This document shows, one piece after another, positions 55,811 to 64,000 of a stretch of 64,000 bases of DNA. The notes beneath the pieces are model-generated. The model worked only from the letters and a program-made list of their open reading frames with translations. It was not told the origin of the DNA and ran no database searches. Made by a program: the position numbers and the translations under genes. Position 1 is the first letter of the stretch, and every line of letters starts with the position of its first letter. The stretch is from Leptospira_A soteropolitanensis (GTDB taxonomy: Bacteria > Spirochaetota > Leptospiria > Leptospirales > Leptospiraceae): assembly GCF_026151335.1 (NCBI RefSeq), contig NZ_JAMQPP010000005.1. One strand, 5' to 3'.

Positions 55811-56946
55811 AAAAAACAAGCGTTAGTTTTGTGATCCCATGTTTGAATGAAGAGAAAACACTTCCTTATGTATTGGAAAAATTGGTAAGAATAAAGGAAG
55901 ATTATTCAAAAAAAATGGATATAGAAATTTTGGTTTCAGACAATGGAAGTACTGATAAATCTATATCTATAGCAAAGAAATTTGGTGTAAGGGTTGCACC
56001 TGCTAAGGAACGCGGGTACGGTGCCGCACTAGATTCTGGGATTAGAAATGCAAAAGGTGATATCATTGTTTTTGCCGATGCTGATGATACGTATGACTTT
56101 TTAGAAGCACCAGCTTTAATTCTTAAACTTGTTGAAGGCGATTATGATATGGTAATCGGCTCACGACTTGATGGAGAAATTCATAAAGGTGCGATGCCTT
56201 TTTTGCATAGATACTTAGGTACGCCGGTTATTAATTGGATTATTAATTTATTATATTCTAAGAAATTTAAAATTCGCGATAGCAATTCCGGGTTTAGATG
56301 TTTTAAAAAAGATAAATACCTTTCTTGGGATATAAAAAGTAAGGGAATGGAGTTTGCTTCTGAATTGCTAATCAAAGCATTGTTGCACGAGTCGAAAATG
56401 GAACATGTGCCGGTTTCGCTCTACCCGGATAAAGAGGGTAGAATCCCTCATTTAAAAACATGGCGTGATGGAATGCGTCATCTTTTGCGGATTTTGTTTT
56501 ATGCTCCGCATTTATTTGAACGATGCGGCCTTGTGTTATTTTCTTTCTTCTGGTTGCAGTTGTTGGTCGGCTTTTTTGTTGGAAAAGTCATTTCCATTGC
56601 TGGGATGAATTTATATGGAATTCATTCAATGGTATTCTTTGCCTTTTTATCCATTTTGGGACTCAGTCTTTGGGGAACAGGTTTGTTAATAGCAACGAAA
56701 CAACCCAGAATAAGCAAAATGTACCAAAATATTTTGTCGATGGAAGAGGATCGCCTCTTTTTTGTTTTGCTAAGTGGTCTTGGTATTATCGCTCTGGCCA
56801 TCGTATTGGTATTTTTGCAATGGCAAAAGAGCGGATTTGTTTTTATCAACTTGGAACGTGAGTTTATTGTTGCTACAAATTTGAGTTTAACATTATTCAT
56901 TTTTGCACTCCAAGCGGTAACGGCTCACATAATCAAACGAGATTAG
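55807..56946 (+). CDS. Family 2 glycosyltransferase with C-terminal membrane domain
   Basis: A 379-residue protein. The GT2 domain (about 1-230) has VSFVIPCLNEEKTLPYVLEK, ERGYGAALDSGIRNAKGD and the metal motif IVFADADDTYDF. Four hydrophobic helices follow at about 240-375. This layout is common among undecaprenyl-phosphate glycosyltransferases. It overlaps the ligase-like gene by four bases (ATGA), and two paralogous GT-C-like genes follow, so it may prime the sugar donor those proteins use. Confidence 0.88.
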   Translation: MKKTSVSFVIPCLNEEKTLPYVLEKLVRIKEDYSKKMDIEILVSDNGSTDKSISIAKKFGVRVAPAKERGYGAALDSGIRNAKGDIIVFADADDTYDFLEAPALILKLVEGDYDMVIGSRLDGEIHKGAMPFLHRYLGTPVINWIINLLYSKKFKIRDSNSGFRCFKKDKYLSWDIKSKGMEFASELLIKALLHESKMEHVPVSLYPDKEGRIPHLKTWRDGMRHLLRILFYAPHLFERCGLVLFSFFWLQLLVGFFVGKVISIAGMNLYGIHSMVFFAFLSILGLSLWGTGLLIATKQPRISKMYQNILSMEEDRLFFVLLSGLGIIALAIVLVFLQWQKSGFVFINLEREFIVATNLSLTLFIFALQAVTAHIIKRD

Positions 56947-56948
56947 GA

Positions 56949-58481
56949 ATGAAGTTTTCCAAGAGACTTGGTATATATCTCCTAATTGGATTAATCCCAT
57001 TCTTCTATCGTTGGAAGTGGAATGAGAGTTCTGTATTCATATCTAGTGATCCTGAGATAAAATACTATCAATTGATTCATAGTCAAAATGGTGGTAAGGC
57101 CGAAGAGTGTTTTTTTCCTGCAAAGGATTTGGGTTTTACTCAGTCGATGCTTCCCTTTGGTTATCCTTGGGCATTTGAGTTGAAGGATGGACGCTGTGTT
57201 TTTCAATATCCTGTTCTTTTCACATGGCTTCAAAAGATTCTTTTGATTGGGATTTCTTTAAAATGGATCTCTTTTTTCCCCATTCTTTTTTTCTTTTTAA
57301 ATTTTCTCCTATTGGATCATATCATTTCTCGAATTGATCCTGAAGGAATTAGAGTTTTATTGTCTGTAGTTATGATTCAGTGTTTAACTCCGATTTTTTT
57401 ATCCTCACTTGACTATTCTGAGCTTACCATCACGAACTTCTTTTTTTTAGCTTCGATTCTTTCTTATCATTTGTTTATTGAGAAAAAACAATTTAGATTT
57501 GGGCTTTTATTAGCCGTATCAATCGTATTCAATTTTCAGCTTAGGCCAGAATCAACAATCGCTCTAATACTCTATTTAAGTATTTCTTTTCTGTATGAAA
57601 AAGACAAAGTCGGTCTCCTTAAAAGTTTTTCTCCTTATGTTTTCTTAAGTGTATTACTTATGGCTATTTTTTCCATTTGGAATCAATCCGTTTATGGCCA
57701 CTATTTAGGAATGCGTGGTTTGAATACGATGATGGATATGGAAAATGGGCAATTTTCACGCAATCTACTTGGGGAATGGATAGCAGATCTTTGGGGAAAC
57801 CAATTTAAGATTGGAATATTTAGAGGTTACCCCATTTTGTTTTTAGGATTCATTTGTTTTGGATTAAAAAAAGATAAAAGAATGTTCGCCTTTTTAACCG
57901 CAGGTTTAGTTTTTCTTTTAATGCTTCCCATTATTTCTCCTTATCGTGCTGGGGTGGATATATTTGGAATGCGTTACTTTGAAAGTGGAATATATCTACT
58001 TATGATTGGTGTTTTTCTAACTTTTGGAAATCAGAATTCAAAATTGAAGTATTATCTTTTGGTTTTACCTTTTCTTTATTTTTGTTATAAGTCTGATTCT
58101 CGAGCAATCAAACAATGGACTTCTTCTGCAAAATTATACCATCAAGTGATGAATACATTTGATGAGTTAAGTCCGGATTTAATTGTCCATAGAGGCCTTT
58201 CACTTTCTTATCTTGTTGGTATTAGTTATGTGAAGTATCCGCAGATAGCCATTTATTCCAATGAAGATTGGTTAAAAGTCGAAACCATATTGCGAGACCA
58301 GAAAAAAAAGATATTATATTTGGAGTGGGAGGGTAACCAGCTCGTAAATAATGAGTTTCCTGAAAAAATCTGGAAACAGAAGTTCGATATAAACTTTAAA
58401 CTAAATCCTAATGCCTATGTTATTCAATCGGAACACAAGATTGCACATTTCAAAGGATATTTGCTGGAAAGGCCAAAGTGA
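56949..58481 (+). CDS. LA_3751/LA_3752-like membrane glycosyltransferase candidate (first of a tandem pair)
   Basis: A 510-residue membrane protein with about ten hydrophobic segments. After the first helix comes a loop with FISSDPEIKYYQLIH, then FPFGYPWAFELKDG-like and GRCVFQYPVLFTW, which recur in the following gene. The early acidic residues fit the GT-C catalytic loop. It resembles the paired LA_3751/LA_3752 proteins of Leptospira, annotated as putative glycosyltransferases. Start ATG two bases after the GT2. It overlaps the second copy by four bases (GTGA). Confidence 0.7.
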   Translation: MKFSKRLGIYLLIGLIPFFYRWKWNESSVFISSDPEIKYYQLIHSQNGGKAEECFFPAKDLGFTQSMLPFGYPWAFELKDGRCVFQYPVLFTWLQKILLIGISLKWISFFPILFFFLNFLLLDHIISRIDPEGIRVLLSVVMIQCLTPIFLSSLDYSELTITNFFFLASILSYHLFIEKKQFRFGLLLAVSIVFNFQLRPESTIALILYLSISFLYEKDKVGLLKSFSPYVFLSVLLMAIFSIWNQSVYGHYLGMRGLNTMMDMENGQFSRNLLGEWIADLWGNQFKIGIFRGYPILFLGFICFGLKKDKRMFAFLTAGLVFLLMLPIISPYRAGVDIFGMRYFESGIYLLMIGVFLTFGNQNSKLKYYLLVLPFLYFCYKSDSRAIKQWTSSAKLYHQVMNTFDELSPDLIVHRGLSLSYLVGISYVKYPQIAIYSNEDWLKVETILRDQKKKILYLEWEGNQLVNNEFPEKIWKQKFDINFKLNPNAYVIQSEHKIAHFKGYLLERPK

Positions 58482-60091
58482 AACAATTAAAAGTTTGGTT
58501 ATTTCAATTTTTAAATTTTTTAACTCGAAAACAAATTCTTGTTATTCTGTTACTTGCATTAGTATCTTTTTTTGTCTATAAAAGAATTACTTGGGACTCT
58601 GGAATTAGTCCACTGATTCAATCTGATTCACAGATCAAACTTTACCAAACGATTCAATATAAGGAAAATGGGCTTAAACAACACGAGTGTTATTCGAAAA
58701 ATAATGAAATAGACCCTGAATATCGATTTTATCCCTTCCGATACCCTTGGGTTTATTTCATTGGTCAGGATGGTGACACAAAAGAATGTGTTTTCCAATA
58801 TCCAACATTTTTTGCACAGTTTTTTTCCATTCTCCCATTGCCTTACCGACTCTTCAATGGAGTAGTTTTACTTTTATATTTTTTACTTACGGTAGGTATC
58901 GTTTTTTTTATTCGTTCTGTTTTTCATGTTCGTAAAGTTGAAAATCTATATTTGGCATCCATTTTATTTTTAGTTGGTTATTGTGTTTCCAGCGCTATTG
59001 AGTTCTCGGAAAGTATTCCTTCTCATATTTTTTTATTAACTTTTTTTTATGGAGTGTTGTCCTTAGAAAGTTCAAAAAAAAGAGCAGGTGTTGTCGAATT
59101 TTTGGCCGGGTTCGCCGGAGCTGTATCGATTTTTCTTCGTTCCGAATCTGCTATTTATATCGGAATATTGGGTCTTATGGTTTTGATACTGAACCGCTTT
59201 AGGTTATTATTTCTAGTTAAAAAATATTCTTTGCTTTTGTTTGGTCTTACTATCGCTATAATTTTGTTAGGTGCGTATAACTTAATTGAGTTTGGTGAAA
59301 TATTAGGTGTAAGAAGCAAGGTAAGTCTCAATGACTTTCATCGATTGCAAATAAGTGATAGATTGTATTTTTTTAAAGAGTTTATGTTCGGCAATACTTT
59401 TCGGACTGGATTTGTATCCTACTGTTTTCCATTGATTATTTTTATTGGTTTTGTGGTTTATCGCGGAAGCTTATCAAATTCGCAGAAACTAGTGCTTTGG
59501 GTTGGACTTTTATCTCTGCTTTTGGTTGTAATCCTGAGTCCTTATTCTCAAGGCGGATTGTATCTTGGATTACGATATACAGAGTTTTCTTATGTGCTGC
59601 TTACCATATTTGTGATTTCAGTCTTTGCTAATGAAGGAAGTGCAGATAGACGCCAGTGGTTACTTTTATTAATTGTATTACAAATTGCTTTGGGCTTTTA
59701 CCATGTTAAGCGAAATTTTAAAACAATCGACTTTGTAAAAAAATACCATGAAATTTTGCAGTCGGAATGGCTTAAATATTCAGATGCCCCTGTTATTCAT
59801 TTAAGTACCTTCGATTTGCTACTTATTTCTGATTCCTTTCTAAAAAAACCTCATTTGATAGCAAATAAACAAAGTGAGTTCAGTATTTTGGAAAGTCGAT
59901 TGTTTAAGCTGGGAATTCCCAAATTTCAGGTTTTCGTTTATGATTTTAAACCACCTAAAGATGATAATATTTCCGATGAGTTTTATGACGAATGGGTAAA
60001 TTCTAAATACGAAATTGAATCAAAATATTATAAAAAAACATCGGACTCAAACACTGCGGGTTACCGGTATATGTTGTGGGAAAAAAAATAA
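58478..60091 (+). CDS. LA_3751/LA_3752-like membrane glycosyltransferase candidate (second of a tandem pair)
   Basis: A 537-residue polytopic protein, paralogous to the preceding gene. The shared features are the loop LIQSDSQIKLYQTIQ, FRYPWVYF and KECVFQYPTFFAQF, in the same order and spacing. It starts at GTG within the previous stop. The C-terminal 120 residues look periplasmic. The two may form a heteromeric or sequential pair. It is the last plus-strand gene before a convergent minus-strand operon 22 bases away. Confidence 0.7.
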   Translation: MKQLKVWLFQFLNFLTRKQILVILLLALVSFFVYKRITWDSGISPLIQSDSQIKLYQTIQYKENGLKQHECYSKNNEIDPEYRFYPFRYPWVYFIGQDGDTKECVFQYPTFFAQFFSILPLPYRLFNGVVLLLYFLLTVGIVFFIRSVFHVRKVENLYLASILFLVGYCVSSAIEFSESIPSHIFLLTFFYGVLSLESSKKRAGVVEFLAGFAGAVSIFLRSESAIYIGILGLMVLILNRFRLLFLVKKYSLLLFGLTIAIILLGAYNLIEFGEILGVRSKVSLNDFHRLQISDRLYFFKEFMFGNTFRTGFVSYCFPLIIFIGFVVYRGSLSNSQKLVLWVGLLSLLLVVILSPYSQGGLYLGLRYTEFSYVLLTIFVISVFANEGSADRRQWLLLLIVLQIALGFYHVKRNFKTIDFVKKYHEILQSEWLKYSDAPVIHLSTFDLLLISDSFLKKPHLIANKQSEFSILESRLFKLGIPKFQVFVYDFKPPKDDNISDEFYDEWVNSKYEIESKYYKKTSDSNTAGYRYMLWEKK

Positions 60092-60113
60092 AACAATGAA
60101 GTTATTTTTTTGA

Positions 60114-61406
60114 TCATTTAGATTGTTCCCTTAATTTGTTTGCGTAATTCAAAATAAGGCGAAGCTTTTCTGAAATTTTTTCTTCATTATCTTTTGTAAA
60201 TTTCCAAAAGATGACAAGCGGTATTAAATATAGTTGGAAATGAATTCGATCAAAAGCTTGTTCTAAGTGTACTTGCGGGTCAAGTGAGGTTAGAAGAAAA
60301 ATCCCTGTGTAAATAGAAATAGAGATTAGGTAGAGTAATACAGTGATCCTTAAATTCAAACTTCCCCAAAATAGAACAAGAAGGAGTAGGGTCAAAAGAA
60401 AGCCTTTTGTGAGTGAAAGATAAAATTTAAGAAAAAAATCTATTACTAACAACCATAGACTTCCATTTAGCAATCGTTCTAGGATAAAATTTGTTCCGGG
60501 AGAAGATTGGTTGATTGCTTTAAAGTCTGAAGATAAAAAGCTACCTTTTGCTAGTAAATACCAAGTGGGAGCACCAAATGCAACCAATAGAAAAAGACCT
60601 AGGATTAGAAATTGTTTTGTAATTCGTCTTTCTATATAGCTTAAGAAAAAGAAAAAAACTAAAATGACGATTGTGATTAACAAGGCTTCACTTTTTAAAT
60701 TAGTAAGTAATGAAAGAGATAAAAATAACAAAACTTGCGATTTTTTTTTATCTCTTTCTATTAAATAATAGGTAGCAATCGCAAATGTCACGGAGACTGG
60801 AAAGTCTGCACATAAATCAGATACCACAAGTAAATAGTTGGGGTGGAATAAAAAAGTTCCAGTAAGAATGATAAAACCCCATCTTATAGATGGATTCTTT
60901 ATCTCTAGTAACCTATCTGTGAAAAATAAATACAATAGAGCCAGATATAGATAGTTAGGAATTTTGGCTGTAATCAGGAAACTGTTTACACTGGAAAAAA
61001 CAAGGGATAAGTCTGCATGGAGTAGAGGTATTCCCAGTGGATAATTTGGCATTCTCCAATATTGGTTCCAGAGAGGTATGGGATTTCCATCCAAAATGGA
61101 GAGGGCTAACATTCGACCTTTTCCAATCCACATAGCATATGCATCCAACATTCCGAAGGGATTTAAACTTAAGCGAATTTCTGTTATATAGCCAATCAAC
61201 ATAAAAAGTAAAAAATTGGCAAAGATCGAAACAAAATCTTGTTTTTTGAATTTATACTTTTTTGATTGGTGAAGGATATGTAAAACCCCAAAAATAAATA
61301 TGATTACAAGAAAGTATAATAGTCCTGTGTAATATTCAGGAAAAAACCCAAGCATGATAAAAGATGCCAAGTTCGTTAAAAGTACTAGGATCAATAAATT
61401 AGTCAT
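60114..61406 (-). CDS. Polytopic GT-C-like membrane protein
   Basis: A 430-residue membrane protein with about eleven hydrophobic segments. A loop after the third helix reads MLDAYAMWIGKGRMLALS, then YPLGIPLLHADL, a pattern seen in GT-C glycosyltransferases that act on lipid-linked sugars; a catalytic aspartate may be in LDAY. I start it at ATG 61406, which overlaps the stop of the upstream gene by four bases (ATGA) and has GGGAGA just before it. A TTG at 61418 is the longer alternative. It converges on the plus-strand genes. Confidence 0.62.
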   Translation of the reverse strand: MTNLLILVLLTNLASFIMLGFFPEYYTGLLYFLVIIFIFGVLHILHQSKKYKFKKQDFVSIFANFLLFMLIGYITEIRLSLNPFGMLDAYAMWIGKGRMLALSILDGNPIPLWNQYWRMPNYPLGIPLLHADLSLVFSSVNSFLITAKIPNYLYLALLYLFFTDRLLEIKNPSIRWGFIILTGTFLFHPNYLLVVSDLCADFPVSVTFAIATYYLIERDKKKSQVLLFLSLSLLTNLKSEALLITIVILVFFFFLSYIERRITKQFLILGLFLLVAFGAPTWYLLAKGSFLSSDFKAINQSSPGTNFILERLLNGSLWLLVIDFFLKFYLSLTKGFLLTLLLLVLFWGSLNLRITVLLYLISISIYTGIFLLTSLDPQVHLEQAFDRIHFQLYLIPLVIFWKFTKDNEEKISEKLRLILNYANKLREQSK

Positions 61407-61864
61407 TGTTTCTCCCAAAAGCAGATAGAGTAGAATTCACCGGTTATGTTTGGTTTACAATTTTGGAAAAGTTGAGCATTTTTATTTTCAATTTTTGAAT
61501 CGGGATTTGCGATGACTATGTGTCCAGACTTGGGTAGTTTCATCTCAAATGAATTTAGGCTAGTGGGCGCTGCTGCCATTTGTAAAACATCAAATTGAAA
61601 AACTTGATTATCAATGTAATATAATTCTTCATTGCCTTGTAGTTCTCTAAATTTTATTGAGAGAGTTGTGATATCTTGAAAATGATTTGGATAAAACATG
61701 TGCGGATAAGCTTGGACAAGTTGTTTCATTGAATCCAAACTTTTTTTTGTGGATCGTATTTGTTTTGTTAGATCTCCCCATATTTGAAACGATAATAATA
61801 TTAAATATATACTAAGGGCAATCGTTAAAAATTTCTTCGTTTTTTCTTTCATATGGAGTCCCAA
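61403..61864 (-). CDS. Hypothetical membrane-anchored protein
   Basis: A 153-residue protein I do not recognise. After a basic start, residues about 10-28 form one transmembrane helix (FLTIALSIYLILLSFQIWGD), and the rest is probably periplasmic with two late cysteines (about 132 and 148) that could form a disulfide. It has a codon-level coupling to the GT-C-like gene downstream, so it may be its partner. The ATG at 61864 opens onto the 185-base divergent region shared with the 62050 gene. Confidence 0.65.
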   Translation of the reverse strand: MGLHMKEKTKKFLTIALSIYLILLSFQIWGDLTKQIRSTKKSLDSMKQLVQAYPHMFYPNHFQDITTLSIKFRELQGNEELYYIDNQVFQFDVLQMAAAPTSLNSFEMKLPKSGHIVIANPDSKIENKNAQLFQNCKPNITGEFYSICFWEKQ

Positions 61865-61981
61865 TTTGAACGGGAAAGATAAACCAATCTTTCTTTTTGA
61901 TTAAAAACTGAAAAGATATTTCTACTTTGATAGACAAACCTTTTGTTTTTTTTAGGGGACCTTTCGTTTGATTAGAATCGC

Positions 61982-62009
61982 TTGACTAAAAAGGCTAAAA
62001 TTTTATTCT
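61982..62009 (+). promoter_or_regulatory. Candidate sigma-70 promoter for the 62050 gene
   Basis: TTGACT at 61982-61987, a 16-base spacer and TATTCT at 62004-62009 fit a housekeeping promoter, with a 5' leader of about 30-35 bases before the ATG at 62050. It lies in the 185-base region between divergent genes. The -10 matches only four of six consensus bases, so this is tentative. Confidence 0.35.
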
Positions 62010-62049
62010 TTATGAGTTAACCTGCATTACTTTTAATTCGATAAATTTC

Positions 62050-63564
62050 ATGAAAAAAATATTCCCTTCCTTTTTATTTTCCTCTGGTCCGATTGGTAGC
62101 GGGTTCGTATTCTTGCTTTTCATTTTGTTGGCCTTTTTTTTAAGATATCCATCCTTTGGTTATACCGCAATTGATTGGGATGAGATCACCTATTCTTTGA
62201 TAGGAGAGGGATGGTTACAAGGGAAACTTCCCTTTCGCGATTTGTGGGATATCAAACCGATTGGCATATATTTAGTTTACGCAATCATTCACGGTCTTTT
62301 AGGATTTTCCATTTTTGCAATCCGTGTTTCTACGTTACTTGTGGTTGTTTCTTCAGCTTTTATTATTTGGCTTCTTTTAAGAAAAACAAATCGTTCTTTT
62401 GCCTTTGGAACAGGTTTTGGTTTTTTAATTCTTTTTAGTTATTTTCTCAACGGTCTTTCAGGAAACACGGAATTATTTTATCTATGTCTTGAAACGGTCG
62501 GAGTATGGTTCTTATTTTACGGAAAAAAACAATATCGATTTCTAAGTCCCTTAGCTTTTGGTTTTGCATTCATAATTAAATACAACACAGCATTTGATAT
62601 TTTAGGTTTTTATTTTCTTCACCTCTACATTCATAGAAGGAAAATTTTCAAGAATCCAAAGTCTTTTTTTGGATACGGGCTTTTTTATTCCCTTGCTATA
62701 TTGCCATTTTTAATCAGTACCGCTTGGATTTTTTCTGCTGGGCTTGGGGATTCTTTTTTAGAAACTCACAAAATTCTTTTTTCTAATTACGCGAAAAAAG
62801 TAACCTTTCTTGAAAAAATATTATCATTAAAAACTTATCCAATACTGGCGATTCTTGTTTGCGTTCAGGTTGGAACATTTATTTTATATCTTTGGAAAAG
62901 GAGAGTTCCAAAAATTCTATTGATAAGTTTTTTCTGGACTTTGACTGCTTTCCTTGCTGCCACCTGGACAGGATATTTTTTTGAACATTATTATCTTCCA
63001 ATGATGATACCAACAGTGATTGGATCATCCTTTCTTTTACGTTTCATAAATTACAATTTTTTTCCAAAATACAAACGGGAACTAGTCGTAATCATTGTAA
63101 TATTATTTTTAATTCCTGTGGCTGTAGTTGTTCGTAAAAGAGTGATTAAACTTTCTAAAGTTTATCCAGATATTGCAAAAGAAATTTATGTTGATTTAGA
63201 AAATAAGAAAGTGGATCCTCGCCCAGTATTTGTAGCAAAAGGGACTCATGGAATTTATTCTTTGTATAAACAAATACCTATAAACCGTGTTATACAACCT
63301 GGTAATTTTACAGACAAAACGAACGCTAAGGCTATGTTTATCGACAATGAAGAAATTAAACAGAAGGTAAAAGATAACAAACCTGGGTTAATTTTATTCT
63401 GTGACTTGGACGTTTTTCAAAATCAGATAGGGAATTATGATTCTTCTTGGAATGAAGATCTACTCGTTTTTTATTATGAATATATTCGAAAGGAATATCA
63501 GTATTTTAAGACTTATTTCCCGAATTGCCACGTTTATTTGAAGAACGGGAAGTTTTCTCCATAA
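62050..63564 (+). CDS. Family 39-like (ArnT/PMT-type) GT-C glycosyltransferase
   Basis: A 504-residue membrane protein with about eleven hydrophobic segments and a soluble C-terminus from about 375. The first periplasmic loop is diagnostic: the acidic pair in AIDWDEITYSLIGEGWLQGK, then PFRDLWDIKPIGIYL, matches the GT39 pattern in which Asp-Glu catalyses transfer from a polyprenyl-phosphate sugar. It stands alone on the plus strand between two minus-strand genes. The C-terminal coding end overlaps the convergent GtrB-like gene by 59 bases. Confidence 0.85.
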   Translation: MKKIFPSFLFSSGPIGSGFVFLLFILLAFFLRYPSFGYTAIDWDEITYSLIGEGWLQGKLPFRDLWDIKPIGIYLVYAIIHGLLGFSIFAIRVSTLLVVVSSAFIIWLLLRKTNRSFAFGTGFGFLILFSYFLNGLSGNTELFYLCLETVGVWFLFYGKKQYRFLSPLAFGFAFIIKYNTAFDILGFYFLHLYIHRRKIFKNPKSFFGYGLFYSLAILPFLISTAWIFSAGLGDSFLETHKILFSNYAKKVTFLEKILSLKTYPILAILVCVQVGTFILYLWKRRVPKILLISFFWTLTAFLAATWTGYFFEHYYLPMMIPTVIGSSFLLRFINYNFFPKYKRELVVIIVILFLIPVAVVVRKRVIKLSKVYPDIAKEIYVDLENKKVDPRPVFVAKGTHGIYSLYKQIPINRVIQPGNFTDKTNAKAMFIDNEEIKQKVKDNKPGLILFCDLDVFQNQIGNYDSSWNEDLLVFYYEYIRKEYQYFKTYFPNCHVYLKNGKFSP

Positions 63565-64000
63565 ATCCAATTGTTTCTTTTGCGATATAAATGGGGCGTC
63601 CTTTCACTTCGATAAAGATTCTAGCAATGTATTCCCCAAGGACGCCAATACCAATGAGTTGGATTCCGCCAAGGAAGAGTATAATGACAAGAGTAGAATC
63701 GTAACCTGGGACATCTACACCTTTGAAAATGACACGAATGATTCGATAGATTAAATATAGAAAAGCACTAAAGGATACAAAAAATCCAAAATAACTCCAT
63801 ATTTTTAGCGGCATGGTGCTAAACATTAAAATTCCATCCAAAGCGAAGTTCCAAAGTTTCCAGTAATTCCACTTTGAGGAACCTTTGAACCTAGCATGTC
63901 TTTCATATTCCACATCAATCTGTTTGAATCCTACCCAAGCGAACATTCCTTTTAGAAAACGGTTTTTTTCCTTCATCTTAGAAAGGGCTTCGACTACTTT
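63506..64000 (-). CDS. GtrB-like GT2 C-terminal part, 5' end beyond the window
   Basis: The minus-strand frame is open to the window edge, so the N-terminal catalytic domain lies outside; the internal ATG at 63976 is not its start. The visible 164 residues contain RFLKGMFAWVGFKQIDVEYE and ARFKGSSKWNYWKLWNFALDG, two transmembrane helices, and the closing IARIFIEVKGRPIYIAKE, all typical of GtrB/DPM-like undecaprenyl-phosphate glucosyl transferases. A serine- and arginine-rich tail (TSRSSNKRGNSGNKS) runs into the 3' end of the opposite gene. It may feed the GT39-like protein. Confidence 0.88.
   Translation of the reverse strand, partial: KVVEALSKMKEKNRFLKGMFAWVGFKQIDVEYERHARFKGSSKWNYWKLWNFALDGILMFSTMPLKIWSYFGFFVSFSAFLYLIYRIIRVIFKGVDVPGYDSTLVIILFLGGIQLIGIGVLGEYIARIFIEVKGRPIYIAKETIGFMEKTSRSSNKRGNSGNKS

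Noticed and set aside
60092..60127. AACAAT...ATTGTT as a bidirectional terminator between convergent genes
   Set aside because: The arms are six bases, AT-rich and about 24 bases apart; no convincing hairpin forms.

Overview
The window reads as one large surface-polysaccharide (LPS O-antigen, rfb-type) locus from a spirochaete of the genus Leptospira. The evidence is low GC content, frequent TTG start codons, a transferase of the type first named in Leptospira (LIC12162-like), a tandem pair of membrane proteins resembling the Leptospira LA_3751/LA_3752 family, and an EPS-associated MarR regulator at the left edge. As I recall, a marR-type gene commonly borders Leptospira rfb loci. The species, and whether it is a saprophyte or a pathogen, cannot be decided from the sequence alone.

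Almost everything from 1 to 60,091 lies on the plus strand. Most neighbours overlap by 1-17 bases or are separated by only a few bases, so long polycistronic transcripts are likely. Region 1 (1-4961) holds the MarR regulator, GDP-L-fucose synthase, a phosphoglycerate-dehydrogenase-like enzyme, an MsbA-type ABC exporter and a candidate GT42/MptE-like sugar transferase. Region 2 (5052-21090) is a pseudaminic-acid-type nonulosonate pathway: pseC, pseF, a dehydrogenase/oxidoreductase pair, an eroded second synthase gene, a methyltransferase, three N-acetyl-sugar amidotransferases with two HisH/HisF ammonia-supply pairs, pseG, pseH, pseI and a LIC12162-type transferase. The amidotransferase block suggests that acetamido groups are converted to acetamidino groups. 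PseB, the first enzyme, is not in the window.

Region 3 (21093-28887) is a module I cannot assign to a known sugar: a 6-phosphogluconolactonase-like protein, an epimerase, a HAD phosphatase, a NeuA-like cytidylyltransferase, a radical SAM/SPASM enzyme, a HisC-like aminotransferase, a methyltransferase and a large GT-B-like protein. Region 4 (28908-31233) makes a CDP-6-deoxyhexose (dehydratase, epimerase, cytidylyltransferase). Region 5 (33292-39135) makes UDP-L-FucNAc (fnlA, fnlB, fnlC), followed by a WbuB-like transferase and a membrane initiating sugar-phosphate transferase. Region 6 (39146-52160) holds Wzy and Wzx candidates, a run of GT2 and GT4 transferases and UDP-galactopyranose mutase.

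Region 7 (52241-64000) is looser: further GT2 enzymes, an O-antigen-ligase-like protein, several polytopic GT-C-like membrane proteins, a short minus-strand operon, and a GtrB-like gene running off the right edge. Together the genes describe synthesis of several unusual activated sugars, assembly on undecaprenyl phosphate, Wzx/Wzy-type export and polymerisation, and ligation. The only gene-free stretch over 300 bases (9010-9374) holds the eroded nonulosonate-synthase remnant.
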